Counted from the stretch's first letter, positions 33,870 through 45,200 are shown. The stretch: DNA of 64,000 bases from Chionoecetes opilio (GCA_016584305.1 JACEEZ010005954.1:305001-369000), one strand, 5' to 3'. Notes: generated by a model not told the origin, from the sequence alone. Numbers and translations are program-made.

Positions 33870-34560
33870 CTGTTCACACACTCAGGGGGGAAGGGTTGAG
33901 GCAAACACAAGGGGTCCTTTCACGGTGTTATAATCAAGTAACTCACAGTACAAGTTGCAAGGTCACTCACTACACAGTACATGTACCTAGACACCAATGC
34001 AACGTCACAACCCCGACCTCTTCCTCGGCCGTCGTAGGTAAGACGCTACAACAGTCACAATACAACCCCAGTACCTTTCACGGTGCACACTACAGTGGCC
34101 GTCTCATCAGGCGCCACAATCTACCGCGGCTGCCACAAACCAGGCGCCGTTATCCTACCACAGGACCTTACCTCCTCGCAAGCACAACCTTGCGACTAAC
34201 CACTGTGGCCGCATCCTTCTGCAGCGTCGCCGTCGGTCCACAGGAGCAATTCCTCTCCCAGGAAGTCTCCTGTGCCTCCCTACATGCCAGGAGTCGTCTT
34301 TCCACGCCACTGGCCACGTAGATTCCCTCTGTCAGCGACTGCCTCGCCAGCAGCCCACCGCGACACACCACAGTGCCACCCCACAGGCACTACACCCCTC
34401 TATGGCCGCCTCGTCAGGCCTCGTGTGTCCTTCCTGGCCCCAGCCAGCCAGGCTCCAGCCACAACAAAACCTCGTGGCCTCTCCCCGATTTTTGCTTGAG
34501 CTGTCTTCGAACCTGAGCTCGAGTTGTCCAGGAGCACGGTCGTAACAGTATTATATGATG
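33870..34560. other. GC-rich block of unknown nature
   Basis: Unique, CpG-containing sequence with a 141-codon plus ORF (33896-34321) of biased, non-globular composition and no recognised domain. It could be an old long terminal repeat, a CpG-rich exon or nothing. TTTCACGGTG occurs twice, about 155 bp apart. Confidence 0.3.
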
Positions 34561-35639
34561 GTGTTCATTTCAATGCTTAATAATTGCTAACACTATTTAT
34601 AACTTACAGAAAAAGTATAGACTTATTTTGACCCCAGAGTATGTTCGATGAAATGTGCAACATTTTGTATATTTCACAAAACCATTTCATCGAACATGTT
34701 CGGCGAAATGACCCTCGAAGTTCGACCAAACAGTCCAACCAAATGGCAAGTTTGACGAAACAGTCCGACGAAACGCACCGTGTGATAGCCGCTTGAAGCT
34801 TTAATCAGTCAGCCAGTGCGTGACATTGCCCACAACAGTGTGGCGGACGGGGGAGAAAAGTGGCTTCAACAGACAACACGTACAGGCCGCGCGGCTCAGC
34901 TAGGGCGTCTCCACCCATACTTCCTCCAAGGTCCCATGGCCACATGTTGCTACAGGTTTAGAATGGTCTCCCTCTCTTTTACCGAAAAATGGGCGCGTGC
35001 GCCGCACAGCTGACCAAGTTGGGTTTTGACGAGCAACACGTGGCTGAATTTTGAGGTGAGTTTTTCATTTTTTTCGTTTTCGATGTAATATTTCGCAATA
35101 TTTAATTGTAATATTTAATTAATGATTTTTGGTGTCCATGGATACACCAAGAGTGTGCTGGTAAGGCACATCATACTGAAATATGTCTAGATGTAATGAA
35201 AGTGAACTCATATGTCACAGGATGATCTGCAAGTGGTTGAGTGGTTGCTTACATAACAGTGGCGTCGTATGGATCCATACAGTGGGATTTTAAATGTAGG
35301 GAGTGTCCACAATATAAAAAAAACATTTATGCTTATTATATCTGTGTATGTGCAGATACTTATATGGGTATACCTATAATGGATAGATACCTATAATCTA
35401 CATAATATACTATAGGAGTAGCCGTGTGTGTGTCTGTCTGTCTGTGTGTCTGTCTGTTTTGGGTAGCCGAAACTGTAAATAAAATTTTGATGAGAGTAGG
35501 CTACAAAAATCGCAAATGATTCGTAGGTGGTAAGCGGCTTGGTCCCATGTCGATTGAATAATTTTGAAGGGCGGTTTTGGGCAAAAAAAACGGTAAATTT
35601 CCAGATGAATTCTTTTGCAAAAATTGACAAAACAAAAAA

Positions 35640-35745
35640 ATTAACCTAAACCTAACCTAACCTTTAACTATACCTAACCTAACCTATACCTAACCTAACC
35701 TTTAACTATACCTAACCTAACCTATACCTAACCTAACCTTTACCT
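35640..35745 (-). repeat. Interstitial CCTAA (TTAGG) repeat, left arm
   Basis: CCTAACCTAACC units interrupted by TTTAACTATA and TATA. The order recurs with a roughly 31-bp period. TTAGG is the common arthropod telomere unit. Confidence 0.85.
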
Positions 35746-35934
35746 AACTAAAAACAAAAAAACAATAAAACTAACCTTTATCTACCTAATAAAAAAAAAA
35801 AAAAAAAAAATTGCGACAGAAACGGTTAGCAGATTCATTCAAAACACAAAAACACACCAGAAAAACATAAGGCGCATCAGAAAATCGTTGGTTGGGTGAA
35901 ACTATAAATTATCCCTTTGGGAGGGGGGGGGGTT

Positions 35935-36088
35935 AAAGGTTAGGTTAGGTTAGGTTAGATAAAACCTAAGGCTAGGTATAGTTTAGGTTAGGTTAGATAA
36001 AACCTAAGGCTAGGTATAGTTTAGGTTAGGTTAGGTTTGGTATAGGTTATGTTAGGTAAAGGTTAAGTTAGGTATAGGTTCGGTTAGG
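35935..36088 (+). repeat. Interstitial TTAGG repeat, right arm
   Basis: GGTTAGGTTAGGTTAG units with AAAACCTAAGGCTAGGTATA spacers repeated twice. Reverse orientation to the left arm at 35640-35745. Confidence 0.85.
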
Positions 36089-36324
36089 TTAAAAAAAAAA
36101 AAAAAAAAATGATTTGCTACAGAAACTGTTAGCAGATTCATTCAAAACACATCAAAACTCGCCAGAAAAAAATAGTTTCGTTCACCAAAGGAAGTTCGGT
36201 GTTCATCTGGAAATTTACCCAAAAAACTTTTAAGAAAATCAGATAACAAGAAGAAACTCTGTGGTAACGCCTTACCGTATTTCACTAACTCCGTAGACTC
36301 ATAGACTTACCGTTTGTGTGTGTG

Positions 36325-36614
36325 TGTATTCATCTAGTTGTATTTTACAGGGCCTGAGCAACGCTCGTATGGACCCGTCTCCATATCAACATTTATTTTA
36401 TCATTCATCCTTAGTGTTTAGTGTTGGCCGAAGCCAACACCCTGGGAGGGGGGTCACAAACCCCCGGCTAACACCTGGTACCCATTCACTGCTTGGTGGA
36501 CAGGGGCTCGGGTTTTAAGAAGACCGCCCGTCTGTCTTCGCTCCGCCCGGGGATCGAACCCGGGACTTCTCGGTTGTGAGCCGAGCGTGCTAACCCTTAC
36601 ACTACGAAGTCCCC
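36325..36614 (-). mobile_element. tRNA-Val-derived SINE, complete
   Basis: On the minus strand the 5' end is tRNA-like: GGGGACTT, box A TAGTGTAAGGGTTAGC, an anticodon stem CTCGG/CCGAG with a seven-base loop carrying CAC (Val), then box B GGTTCGATCCC. A body of about 140 bp follows. The last part, from GGAGACGGGTCCATACGAG to CTGTAAAATACAACTAG, matches the 3' end of the LINE at 57.1 kb. The tail ends in (CA)n. About 285 bp in total. The acceptor stem is not complete, so it is not a functional tRNA gene. Confidence 0.88.
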
Positions 36615-36629
36615 TGCAAGCAGTGCAAG

Positions 36630-36763
36630 CATGCATGTGTGTGTGCGTGCGTGAGTGTGTGTGTGTGTGTGCGTATGTGTGTGTCCGTTTGTGTGCGTGT
36701 GTGAGTTTGTGTGTGTGTGTGTGTGTGTGGGCATGCATGCATGTGTGTGTGTGTGTGTGTGTG

Positions 36764-36821
<58 letters not shown>

Positions 36822-36825
36822 CGCT
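36630..36825. repeat. GT microsatellite, interrupted
   Basis: (GT)n with GCGT, GAGT and GCAT interruptions adjoining the tRNA-like head of the SINE at 36.3 kb. Confidence 0.95.
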
Positions 36826-37153
36826 TGGGGTCGATATTCTAATATACTCCACGCATGGCCAACTCTACGTCAGCCTGTCAAGGGTTGGCTGTGCTAATGC
36901 CGTCGAAGTGTTGGCACCCTGTGGAATCACACGGAACGTGGTCTACCCTGAGGCACTTTGACCAGTGACCAACGACAGCAACAACACGATTGGAGTTTGC
37001 ATTCACATTGTTGTCTAATACCGGGTAGATACTACTACTACTACAAACATCAATACATGGGTCCGAAGGGCCCACAAGCACTTGTGGATACCTATAATGG
37101 ATACCTATCATGGATAATGCTCTTTTAGTTTAATTTGGCACTGCAAACTAAAC

Positions 37154-37790
37154 ATTTTACAAGTAGGTGAAACATAGGCCTAAAATGTTTTTCTCAAATT
37201 GTACGGATCGTCCACAGGATCCATACATACAGATATCAAATAGTTAAAAAATCATAAAATTTTAATGAAGGCAAACTTGCAAATAGCAACATATTACATT
37301 AACTGGACCCTAAATATGATTTTAAGATGATTTTAATTTTGAATTCCTTGCTTATTTACCACAAATTTACATTTTTTGCATTAAATGACTGTTAAGTTAT
37401 GCTTCCCTCCTGGAAAGGTACAGGAGCAAACCAATGACATAACACAGTATGTAAGATAAATCAATCCTTAATGTTATGGCAATTATTTATGAAAAAAATA
37501 AATTCCTGGCACTTCTAAATGTAAATCATATTTCATTATTTTTCCTTTCACTTTGAACTTCATCATCCTACCTAATACAGTACAGGATCATTATTAATGA
37601 AAATCATCTTGAAATCATATATAGGGTCCAGTTAATGTAATATGTTGCTATTAAGGAAGCTTGCCTTAATTTAAAATATTATGATTTTTTGACTTTTTGA
37701 AATCTATGTCTGTATGGATCATCCACACCTGTGGACGATTCGTACAATTTTATAATTTTTTTAGGCCTATGTTTCACCTACTTGTAAAAT
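37154..37790. mobile_element. Long-inverted-repeat element, about 640 bp
   Basis: Arms of nearly 200 bp (37154-37340 and 37603-37790) are reverse complements at about 80-85 percent, starting ATTTTACAAGTAGGTGAAAC. The centre is AT-rich and non-coding. It looks like a foldback-type MITE; no transposase is present. Confidence 0.8.
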
Positions 37791-38184
37791 ATCCCCAGAG
37801 TTATGCCTTGTACACATTGTAGTCAAAAGGTTATATTTTGTCATGCATAAAAGTTTTCCAATTTTGACTCCATTCTTTTTTTTACAAATTTTTGGAAAAA
37901 AAATCAATCGTACAGCTCATCCCCAACCCACCCTACCACATACAAGACTATAATCGAAGTTAGAAGAGATTGGAGGACTGAGAGGAACAATTAAGAAATT
38001 GATGGAAGACTATCTGAAAGAAAGAAAATGAGAATATGTAGTGCTTAGAAACAAGAAATAGGAATGGAGGAAAGTGACAAGCAGAGTATAGGGCTACCTA
38101 CCACAAGGAACACTAGAACACATTAGCTACTAGACAAATTCTAGTCTAATTCTTTTTTTAATAGAACTGGAGTTGGCTGCCTAC

Positions 38185-38301
38185 CTGGCGGTGCCTGGCG
38201 GTGCCTGGGGCGCGGCACTCATGTCTGGCCACGTGAAGACTGTCTTTTTTCGGTCCTTGATGGTGATTGTTTCCTCCACGCTGACCTTCGCTCTGGCCAA
38301 A
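38185..38301 (-). CDS. Gene B: candidate internal exon (117 bp)
   Basis: Minus strand: acceptor CACTCCCCACAG, donor CCGCCAG|GTAGGC. The favoured frame starts with one base of a split codon and reads LARAKVSVEETITIKDRKKT then VFTWPDMSAAPQAPPGTA, ending with two bases. About 70 percent of third positions are G/C. A second frame (phase 0) is also open but less protein-like. Exit phase matches the exon at 33710-33774. No upstream exon with the required phase was found. It sits just left of a TTAGG-like tract and an RTE-like element. The family is not recognised. Confidence 0.5.
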
Positions 38302-38460
38302 CTGTGGGGAGTGGATTTTGATAATAAATGCATATAATACTTTTCATACTTAAAGTCAAGGCTAATATTTAGAACATGACTGTGTCTGGATTCAAGTATT
38401 TTCACCTTTCTACTGTTTCCATAGGTCAGAACAAGTGTGAAAGTAAAAATGAAATGTTGT

Positions 38461-38525
38461 GCAAACATTAAATTTTTCATAGGCTATGTTAGGTTAAGTT
38501 AGTTTGAGGGTTAGGTTAGGTTAGA
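38461..38525 (+). repeat. Short TTAGG-like tract at LINE break
   Basis: GTTAGGTTAAGTTAG, then GGGTTAGGTTAGGTTAG, ending exactly where the RTE-like reverse transcriptase reading stops. Confidence 0.75.
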
Positions 38526-40690
38526 TACCCACACCTATCTCAAAGGCATCTGATGTTCCTCCAGCTAGTCTCACCCTGGACCTCGACCCTTCATACAGTG
38601 CCATTACCAACCTTACAAGCCTCTCCGGTACATTTTGTCTTCGTAATGCCCATCTAATTGTTCTCCTTGGAATCCTGTCAAATGCCTTTTCCAGAGCCAC
38701 AAACACATGATACAGCCTTTTCTTCTTCTCCTTATATTTCTCCTGGAGATGTATTGTGATGAAGATTGCATCGGTAGTTGATTTTCCAACCAGAAAGCCA
38801 AATTGGCATTTATCGATCTTGATGATTTTCTTAAGTCTTTCACACAACACTCTCCCAAATCCTATGTTCTAACAGCCTCAAACCTCTGTACCCACCACAG
38901 GACAGTGCATCTCCTTTTCCTTTAAACAGTGGTAAGGTAAACCTATCCTTTCATTATTCTGGACCTTTCTCCTCCCTCATAATCTTTTCAAAAACTCCAG
39001 TTAGTTTTCTAATACCTGTCCATCCTGCTACTTTCAGCATATCACTGCTAACACCCGATGGACCTGGTGCCTTTCCATCGTTCATCCCTTTCAATGCTCT
39101 TAATACCTCTTTTTCTATTATATTTTCCACTGGACCTTCCACCATTTATACCTCCTCCAGCTCATTGTTATTTTCTGCATTCAGCAATCTCAAAATATTA
39201 TCTCCATCTTTCTCTCAACTCCCTCTCCACCATTTTGATTTCTCCGTTTTCGTCCTTTACATACTTTGCTCCTTGTAAATCCTTCTTGTCTTTTCTCATC
39301 TGCTTAGCTACTCTGAACATCTTCTGCCTTCCTTCTGCTGTGTTCAAGTTCTGACTCCACTCCTCCGATGCTTGTTTCTTTGCTATTCCCACTTGCCTCT
39401 TAGCATCATTTGTCCTTTCTCTATACATTCTTTTATCCACCTCGCATGTTGAACGTTGTCACTGTTTGAATGAGATTCTTTTCTCCCTAATTTTCTGTTG
39501 CACCCCTTTATTCCACCACCAAGTCTCCCTTTCTCTGCCTCTTCTTCCAGATGTTAGGCCGCACACCTCTTCTCCAGCCCTCAGTATGCTTGCCTGTAAG
39601 TGGTGCCAGTCTCCCTCTCCTCCCTCCATCTTTGTTGCAAAGTTTTCTTCAAACTCCTGTCTCTTGTTGGCCTCTTTCAGCTTCCATAGTTTAATCTCTT
39701 TACACTTGTTCTCTTTATCCTCTTCATCTTTTTTATTTTGAGGTCTACCCACACCAACCTGTGCTGCGTCAAACAAGCCTCTTCAGGTATTGCCTTACAG
39801 TTCATGACTTGTATATCTGGCCTTTTTCTCAGCTGCACCAAATCCAACTGTGTCTCTACTCCATCACTTTTGTATGTAATTAGCTTTTCTTTGTCTTTCT
39901 TGAAATAGGTGTTTAGTATCCTTAAGCCATGCCTCCAACAAAATTCCAACACATTCTCTCCTTCAACATTTCTGTCACCACAGCCAAGGCTTCCCACAAC
40001 ACCCTCAAATCTTGTTTTATCTCTCCCAATAGGAGCGTTTAAGTCTCCTCTAATTGTCAGCCCATCTGATTCACAAACTCCTGCCACTTCATCTGCCAAC
40101 TTTTCCCAAAATTCCTGCTTCTCCTGTGCTGTTCCTCCAACTGGTGGTGCATACAATGAGAATATTTGATGTACTGATTCTCCAAGCACCAACTTAAGCT
40201 TCATCATCCTGTTATTATATCTTTCCACTTCTATTACATTTTCTGCCAGCTCATGTCCAATCAGAATTACTATGCCACTGAGTCCCGTGTCATCCCAGCT
40301 GTACCAAAACTTTTATTTTTCCTTATCGCTTCTGAATGTTGTACATCCTTGCCCTTTGTATCTTACCTCCTGTACACAGCATACATCAACTCTTCTCCTC
40401 GCCAGCATTTCCACAACTTCTCTACTTCTACCTCGCATTGTCCCAACATTTACAGTACCAATTTTTACCGCTCCTTCAAATGCATCACCGTGCCAGGGGA
40501 TTAGTACCCTCTGCCCATTTAAGGGCTGCCAGGGACTGAGGGCCATTTCTCTGTTGTCGGCGTTCACTCAAAGTTGTGGCATCTTTTTTAAGCCTCGAAT
40601 GCTCTTTCTGATGGGCAACCCCAGTTTTCGGGTGAGGACCTACCATGGTGGATTGCTTACCATGGCCGATGAGCCCCACCTGCCCGGGTT
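38521..40690 (-). mobile_element. RTE-like non-LTR retrotransposon, 3'-deleted and degenerate
   Basis: Minus-strand order: 5' region with CCCGGGCAGGTGGGGCTC, then an endonuclease (40567-39677, motifs KIGTVNVGTMRGRS, CCVQEVRYKG, RGDLNAPIG), a linker, and a reverse transcriptase (39145-38521, GKAPGPSGVSSDMLK, CQFGFLVGKSTTDAIF). Motif A reads FVALEKAFDR, with Ala where the family has a catalytic Asp. The reading ends before the second catalytic block and runs into TTAGG-like repeat, so palm C, thumb and C terminus are missing. It is spread over at least five frame-shifted segments. Inactive. Confidence 0.85.
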
Positions 40691-40904
40691 ATAGTCTATT
40701 TTTTTTAACAAGGTGAAAAATCCGTTCTATATTCAGGTCTCAAGCTTAAAATGATGCCTGCGTTTACCTGATAATATAGTTAACTATGATAAAATACAAC
40801 TGTAATTAAGAAGAACTGTACTATTCCCTTCTCCTGACATCAAATATCAGTCAATAAGCAGCAATGGGGCAGGATTTTGGCCTCGTTAAAAAAAATAGAC
40901 TATA
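40690..40904 (+). mobile_element. MITE family 2, copy B, intact termini
   Basis: Perfect 20-bp inverted termini, left TATAGTCTATTTTTTTTAAC (40690-40709) and right its reverse complement (40885-40904). A TA duplication as in Tc1/mariner elements is contained in or next to the ends. It is homologous along its length to 27900-28108. It is inserted just upstream of the RTE-like element, in a segment resembling that element's 5' end (CCATGGC...CACCTGCCCGGG occurs on both sides). Confidence 0.85.
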
Positions 40905-41309
40905 GTTGTCAGACTTGTCTATCTCCTAGGTGTCTTGCCAACCATGGCTAACGAGCATCACCTGCCCGGGTTGGATTGGTGAAGTGGCAGGGGTCGTAGT
41001 GGTCATAGTTGTGGTGGACTATGTAGAAATCACTATAGTGAGTTGTAGTAGCTGCTCTGTAGTCTTCAGAGATTTAGTGTACCGCAGGGGAGCACGAGGA
41101 GGCACACTTGAGGTCCATGACACCAGGAAAGCTGCTCCGGCCCCGAGGATTTACCACCGGCCAGCATCTTTCGCTCATGGAAGGCTGTGTACCGGCGGGC
41201 TTACACACTGGCTGCAGAGAGATGGGCAAAGGGAAGCTTCTACCTCGCTACAGCACTAAACGCATCCCCTGTGTCCTGCTGTGAGGGCTTGTCCCTTCAA
41301 CTCAGCTAA
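40905..41309. other. RTE 5'-like repeat and unique sequence
   Basis: 40931-40975 repeats the CCATGG...CACCTGCCCGGGTT segment seen at 40660-40690. The remainder, including a plus ORF ending near 41259, has no recognised domain. Confidence 0.4.
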
Positions 41310-41310
41310 C

Positions 41311-42825
41311 CCCCATCCACCTTTCCACCTTTCATCCCCATCCATGAAATTCTTTAGCCTCCTTTAAACTCCCTATTGACTTTGCACTAACTACCTGATG
41401 ACTGAGTCCAATCCAATCATCTACCACCCTATTTGTGAACTAATTTCTCCCTATTTCTTTCTTAAATCTACGTTTTTCCAGTTTGAATCTGTTACTTGTT
41501 CTACCCTGATTAATAACCGTGAATACTTTTCCTATATTGTCTTTATTGTATCCCTTTAACCACTTCAATACTTCTATCAGATCGCCCCTTACTCTATGCC
41601 TCTCCAGTGAGTGTAAATTGAATAGTTTCAATCTCATCTCATATTTTACGCATCCCCTGTATCATTTTGGTCACCCTTCTCTGCACTGATTCTAACAATG
41701 CTATATCCATCCTATATCGGGGACCAAAACTGTACCGCATAGTCTAGGTGAGGCCTGACTAGAGCCAAATATAGCTATAGAATAACCTCAGCACTTCTAC
41801 TTTTAACACTCCTCGCAATGAATCCTAAAACTCTATTAGCTCAATTTCTAGCCTCAATACATTCTTTCCTAGGACAGAGGTCTGAGCTTACCCGCACACC
41901 CAAATCTTTCTCGTCTTCTGATCTCTTCAGTGATGCATTGCGTATAGTGTACCTATTACGAGGATTTCGTCTACCAACATTAATTATGTTACACTTGTCA
42001 ATATTAGATTCTATCTGCCACCTGACTACCCACTCGTTTAGCTTCTTATCTAAGTCTCCCTACAAGCTGGTTACATCAGACTGTGATCTAATCTGACTGT
42101 GATCTAATAATCCTACCTATCTTAGTATCATCAGCAAACTTAGTACTGATATCACTGTTAATCCCACTGTCTAAGTCGTTGATGTAAATAAAAAATAGTA
42201 ATAGCTCCAAAACAGATCCCTGTGGAACCCCACTTGTTACCTGACCCCATTCAGATTTAGAACCATTGATAGTAACTCTTTGTTGCCTATCGCTTAGCCA
42301 AGATCTGATCCAACGAAGAACCTTCCCATCTAGTCCCTGTGCCTTAACCTTATTTTAGAGTCTCTCATGCAGCACCTTGTGAAATGCCTTACTATAGTCC
42401 ATGTATACAATATCATAATCCTCATCATTATCTGCTGCCTCATAAACTTTCCTATAAAAACTCAATAAATTGGTGAGACATGACCTACCCTTGGTGAATC
42501 ATTTACTAAACTATGCTTTTAAAAATGTTCTCTAATGTTCTTTGCAATAACAGATTTACAATAAATTATTTGCAATTAATGATTTACCTACCACTGGTCA
42601 GACTGATGCGTCAATAATTTGACATTGATCCTCTATCACACTTCTTAAAAATGGGGATTACATTCCCTTTCCTCCTCATTAACGGCACCTCCCCGAAATC
42701 AACAGATTTCCTAAAAATGTGCACTAACGACTCACGAACAACCTCTTTGCAATTTTGTTTAATACCTTGGGATTAATTTTATCTGGTCCTGGTGATTAAA
42801 TACCATCTTTCAGCGTTTCCTTGGT
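41311..42825 (-). pseudogene. CR1-like LINE, reverse transcriptase pseudogene and 3' end
   Basis: Minus-strand remnants in order: GPDKINPKVLNK-type block near 42770, YMDYSKAFHKVLHERL (motif A, about 42420-42370), motif C FADDTKIG (about 42127-42150), then RGDLIEVLKWLKGYNKDNIG and NRFKLEKRRFKKEIGRN (41637-41440). FADDTK-type motif C and this C terminus are usual in CR1-like elements. Both catalytic motifs can still be read, but many frameshifts and stops separate them. The 3' part matches the fragments at 5.0 and 13.8 kb. The last octamer tail is not evident here. Confidence 0.8.
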
Positions 42826-43057
42826 GTGTGGAAGAACGTGTCTGAGGTCTATGGATGACAACAGCTACTAGATCAATAATTATCTTTTGAATGTTCTGGT
42901 GCCAGGGTGCATAGTATATTTGACCATAAATCAAGTTAGGTAGAGTGCTAAGTGGGTAGGGGAAAAGAGACTACATCACAATACTCCTTGTTTGGGTATT
43001 GTGATTTTAAAGAATATTGAGCAATCTTATACATATTGTATTAGATCATTGTTAGTA

Positions 43058-43783
43058 CCGTATTTTACGGCTTATAAGACGCTGCATCTTGGAAGACGCA
43101 CCCTGATTTTGGAAAGAAATTTCTAAGAAAAAGAAAAAAACCAGACCACCAAAACTGTTGTCCGATATACAGTCATTTTCACACAAGAACACACTCACTA
43201 TTCATTATCTTCATTCAGCACTGCTCATCAGCCATTTCTATTTTCTAGCTTGTATGCGATAGTATAAGTAAATAGTCATGTTGGCTGGCTGAACATGTGC
43301 ACGCAGGTTGGACGGCGGGAGTCAGAACAAACCCGACCGCGGCGGTTTGCAGCTGCGCGCCTGCCTGGCGTGCCGATCAGCTGAGTCTGGCTTTGTCGTC
43401 CAGCCTGTAAACACCTCCCACGTCCTCCCGTGCCTTGCTACGTTGCCTGCCTCCTGTGCCTCACCACATATTGTTTGAATTTTCCTGTATGCGTGTAGTA
43501 TTAGTGATAGCTGCATGTACATAAGTATACAAACTTTCATCTAATGTAACAAAGTTCCTTATTCACGGAATGGCTGTTGGCGCCAATCTGCCGAGGCGGA
43601 ATGTCTCCCGCCAGTACCGCAGTAGGCTATACATCACAGCGTAAAGACAGATAACAGATAAGTACTGAAGTTACATAATTTAAGAGGTTGAATTGAATAG
43701 CTACCTAAGCTAACCTCCTACAACATTCCTACAACTGGTATTTTTTGGGGAAAAAAGTGCGTCTTATAAGCCGTAAAATACGG
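43058..43783. mobile_element. TA-flanked terminal-inverted-repeat element, 726 bp
   Basis: Perfect 25-bp inverted termini starting CCGTATTTTACGGCTTATAA, flanked by TA on both sides. The interior has a GC-rich patch (43300-43460) and a 72-codon minus ORF without a recognisable domain. Non-autonomous; the superfamily is not certain. Confidence 0.85.
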
Positions 43784-43903
43784 TAATTGATAAAGATAAA
43801 TTGATTCACATAGAATGTTAGCTAGACATGGAACTGAACGTAGACGGGATAGGAAAGGAAAAAAGTTGTGACGTGCGTTTGAATACTGTATACATGCCAG
43901 GCA

Positions 43904-44860
43904 TACCGTAAATGGCGGCGCACATGTCGACTCTTTGAGCCTGAAAAAATCTCTCTCTAACTAGGGGTCGACTTATACGACAAGGATAAAATGCGAACCT
44001 TTACCACCGACTGCCAAACAAGTGAAACAGCACTACTAACAATCGATGTACACTAACTACCGTAACTCCAGTCAGACAACTACAATATCTGCCATTTCCA
44101 GAGCAAAAGCAATAACTGGAGAAGACGTTTAGCGGCAGTTCCACCCACAGCTGTTTCCAACAGCTGAAGGAAACAGCCGATACACAAAGTGTAAACACTA
44201 GCGAATGCAAATGGCGAAGGACACCGATAAGTGCAGTCCAGTTTTAGGTATTACCGTGTTTTACTATAATATACAGTATGTAGCGGTACTATCAGGGGAC
44301 TAGGTGTTTTACTATAATATACAGTATGTAGCGGTACTATCAGGGCACTAGGGTGTTTTACTATAATATACAGTATGTAGCGGTACTATCAGGGGACTAG
44401 GGTGTTTTACTATAATATACAGTATGTAGCGGTACTATCAGGGCACTAGGGTGTTTTACTATAATATACAGTATGTAGCGGTACTATCAGGGCACTAGGG
44501 TGTTTTACTATAATATACAGTATGTAGCGGTACTATCAGAGGACTAGGGTGTTTTACTATAATATACAGTATGTAGCGGTACTATCAGAGGACTAGGGTG
44601 TTTTTCAAGTGACAACAAGAGGCAGACCTATAGTAAAGATTCATATCTTCATATAAGTGGTGTGGTGTTATGTGTTTTTGCGACAGGTCACCGTATACCA
44701 TTCCGTAGCCTATCCACATTCAAGCTTTGGCCTACCAGTAGCTTACCGTATTTTTAGGGCCGACTTATACGGCAAGTATAGGCCTAACCCGTAATCTTGA
44801 GCTAATAATCTTGGGGTCGACTTATATGCCTGGTCGACTTATACGCCGCCATTTATGGTA
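43904..44860. mobile_element. Second TIR element carrying a 49-bp minisatellite
   Basis: Ends TACCGTAAATGGCGGCG (43904-43920) and its near-perfect reverse complement (44844-44860). GGGTCGACTTATAC occurs near both ends, resembling the CTTATAAGACGC of the neighbouring element at 43.1 kb. The right half holds a further TTACCGTATTTTTAGGGCC end-like sequence at about 44745, so a smaller element may be nested. Confidence 0.6.
44253..44605 (+). repeat. 49-bp minisatellite, 7 copies
   Basis: Unit contains TTTTACTATAATATACAGTA and TGTAGCGGTACTATCAGGGC. Successive TAGCGGTACTAT starts lie at 44281, 44329, 44378, 44427, 44476, 44525 and 44574. Units differ only at the GGGGAC/GGGCAC/GAGGAC position. Confidence 0.95.
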
Positions 44861-44944
44861 TATGGCGGATAGCTAGTCAGATGAAGATTATATTTTAAAG
44901 TCTTGTTAGAGCAGTTTTTCATCACCTAATGCAGTGGAGTGCTG

Positions 44945-45200
44945 AGAGTAAGGACGATTGAGGTGGTTTGAGCACGTGAAGAGGAGAGAAGGTGGTGAGG
45001 CATTGGGAAGAGCTGTTAGAGTGGAAGTTCCAGGTCGCCATCCTTCGGGCAGGCCAAGGAAGACATGGAGGCAGTGTGTTGAAGAGGATCTGGCAGAATT
45101 GCGCATTGAAGAAGTTGAGGCAACAGATAGAGATAGTTGGAAGCGTATCATCGGCCGTCTAACCTCACAAAATATAATGGAAAAACAGAAAGAAGAAGGT
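44945..45200 (+). mobile_element. RTE-like LINE C-terminal fragment
   Basis: Plus-strand reading RWFEHVKRREGGEALGRAVR, then GRHPSGRPRKTWRQCVEEDL and DRDSWKRIIGRLTSQN, the typical C terminus of RTE-related ORF2 proteins. It is homologous to the copy at 63.2 kb at high identity. 5'-truncated just inside the ORF. Confidence 0.75.

Larger units (their letters stand above)
35592..36219. mobile_element. Inverted-repeat element enclosing TTAGG-like arrays
   Basis: Perfect 18-bp termini GGTAAATTTCCAGATGAA (35592-35609) and its reverse complement (36202-36219) bound 628 bp. Inside is a (CCTAA)-rich arm (35640-35745), an A run with an AGCAGATTCATTCAAAACAC segment repeated at 36129 (35 of about 45 bases shared around it), and a (TTAGG)-rich arm (35935-36088). 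The telomere-like arms are in inverted orientation. Confidence 0.65.

Noticed and set aside
34988..35055. Pl.-strand ATG exon (MGACAAQLTKLGFDEQ) with a GAG|GTGAGT donor
   Set aside because: The frame stops one base before the donor, so it cannot be a coding exon as drawn; a non-coding first exon remains possible.
36540..36614. Functional tRNA-Val gene
   Set aside because: The head has boxes A and B and an anticodon arm, but no full acceptor stem, and it runs straight into a SINE body.
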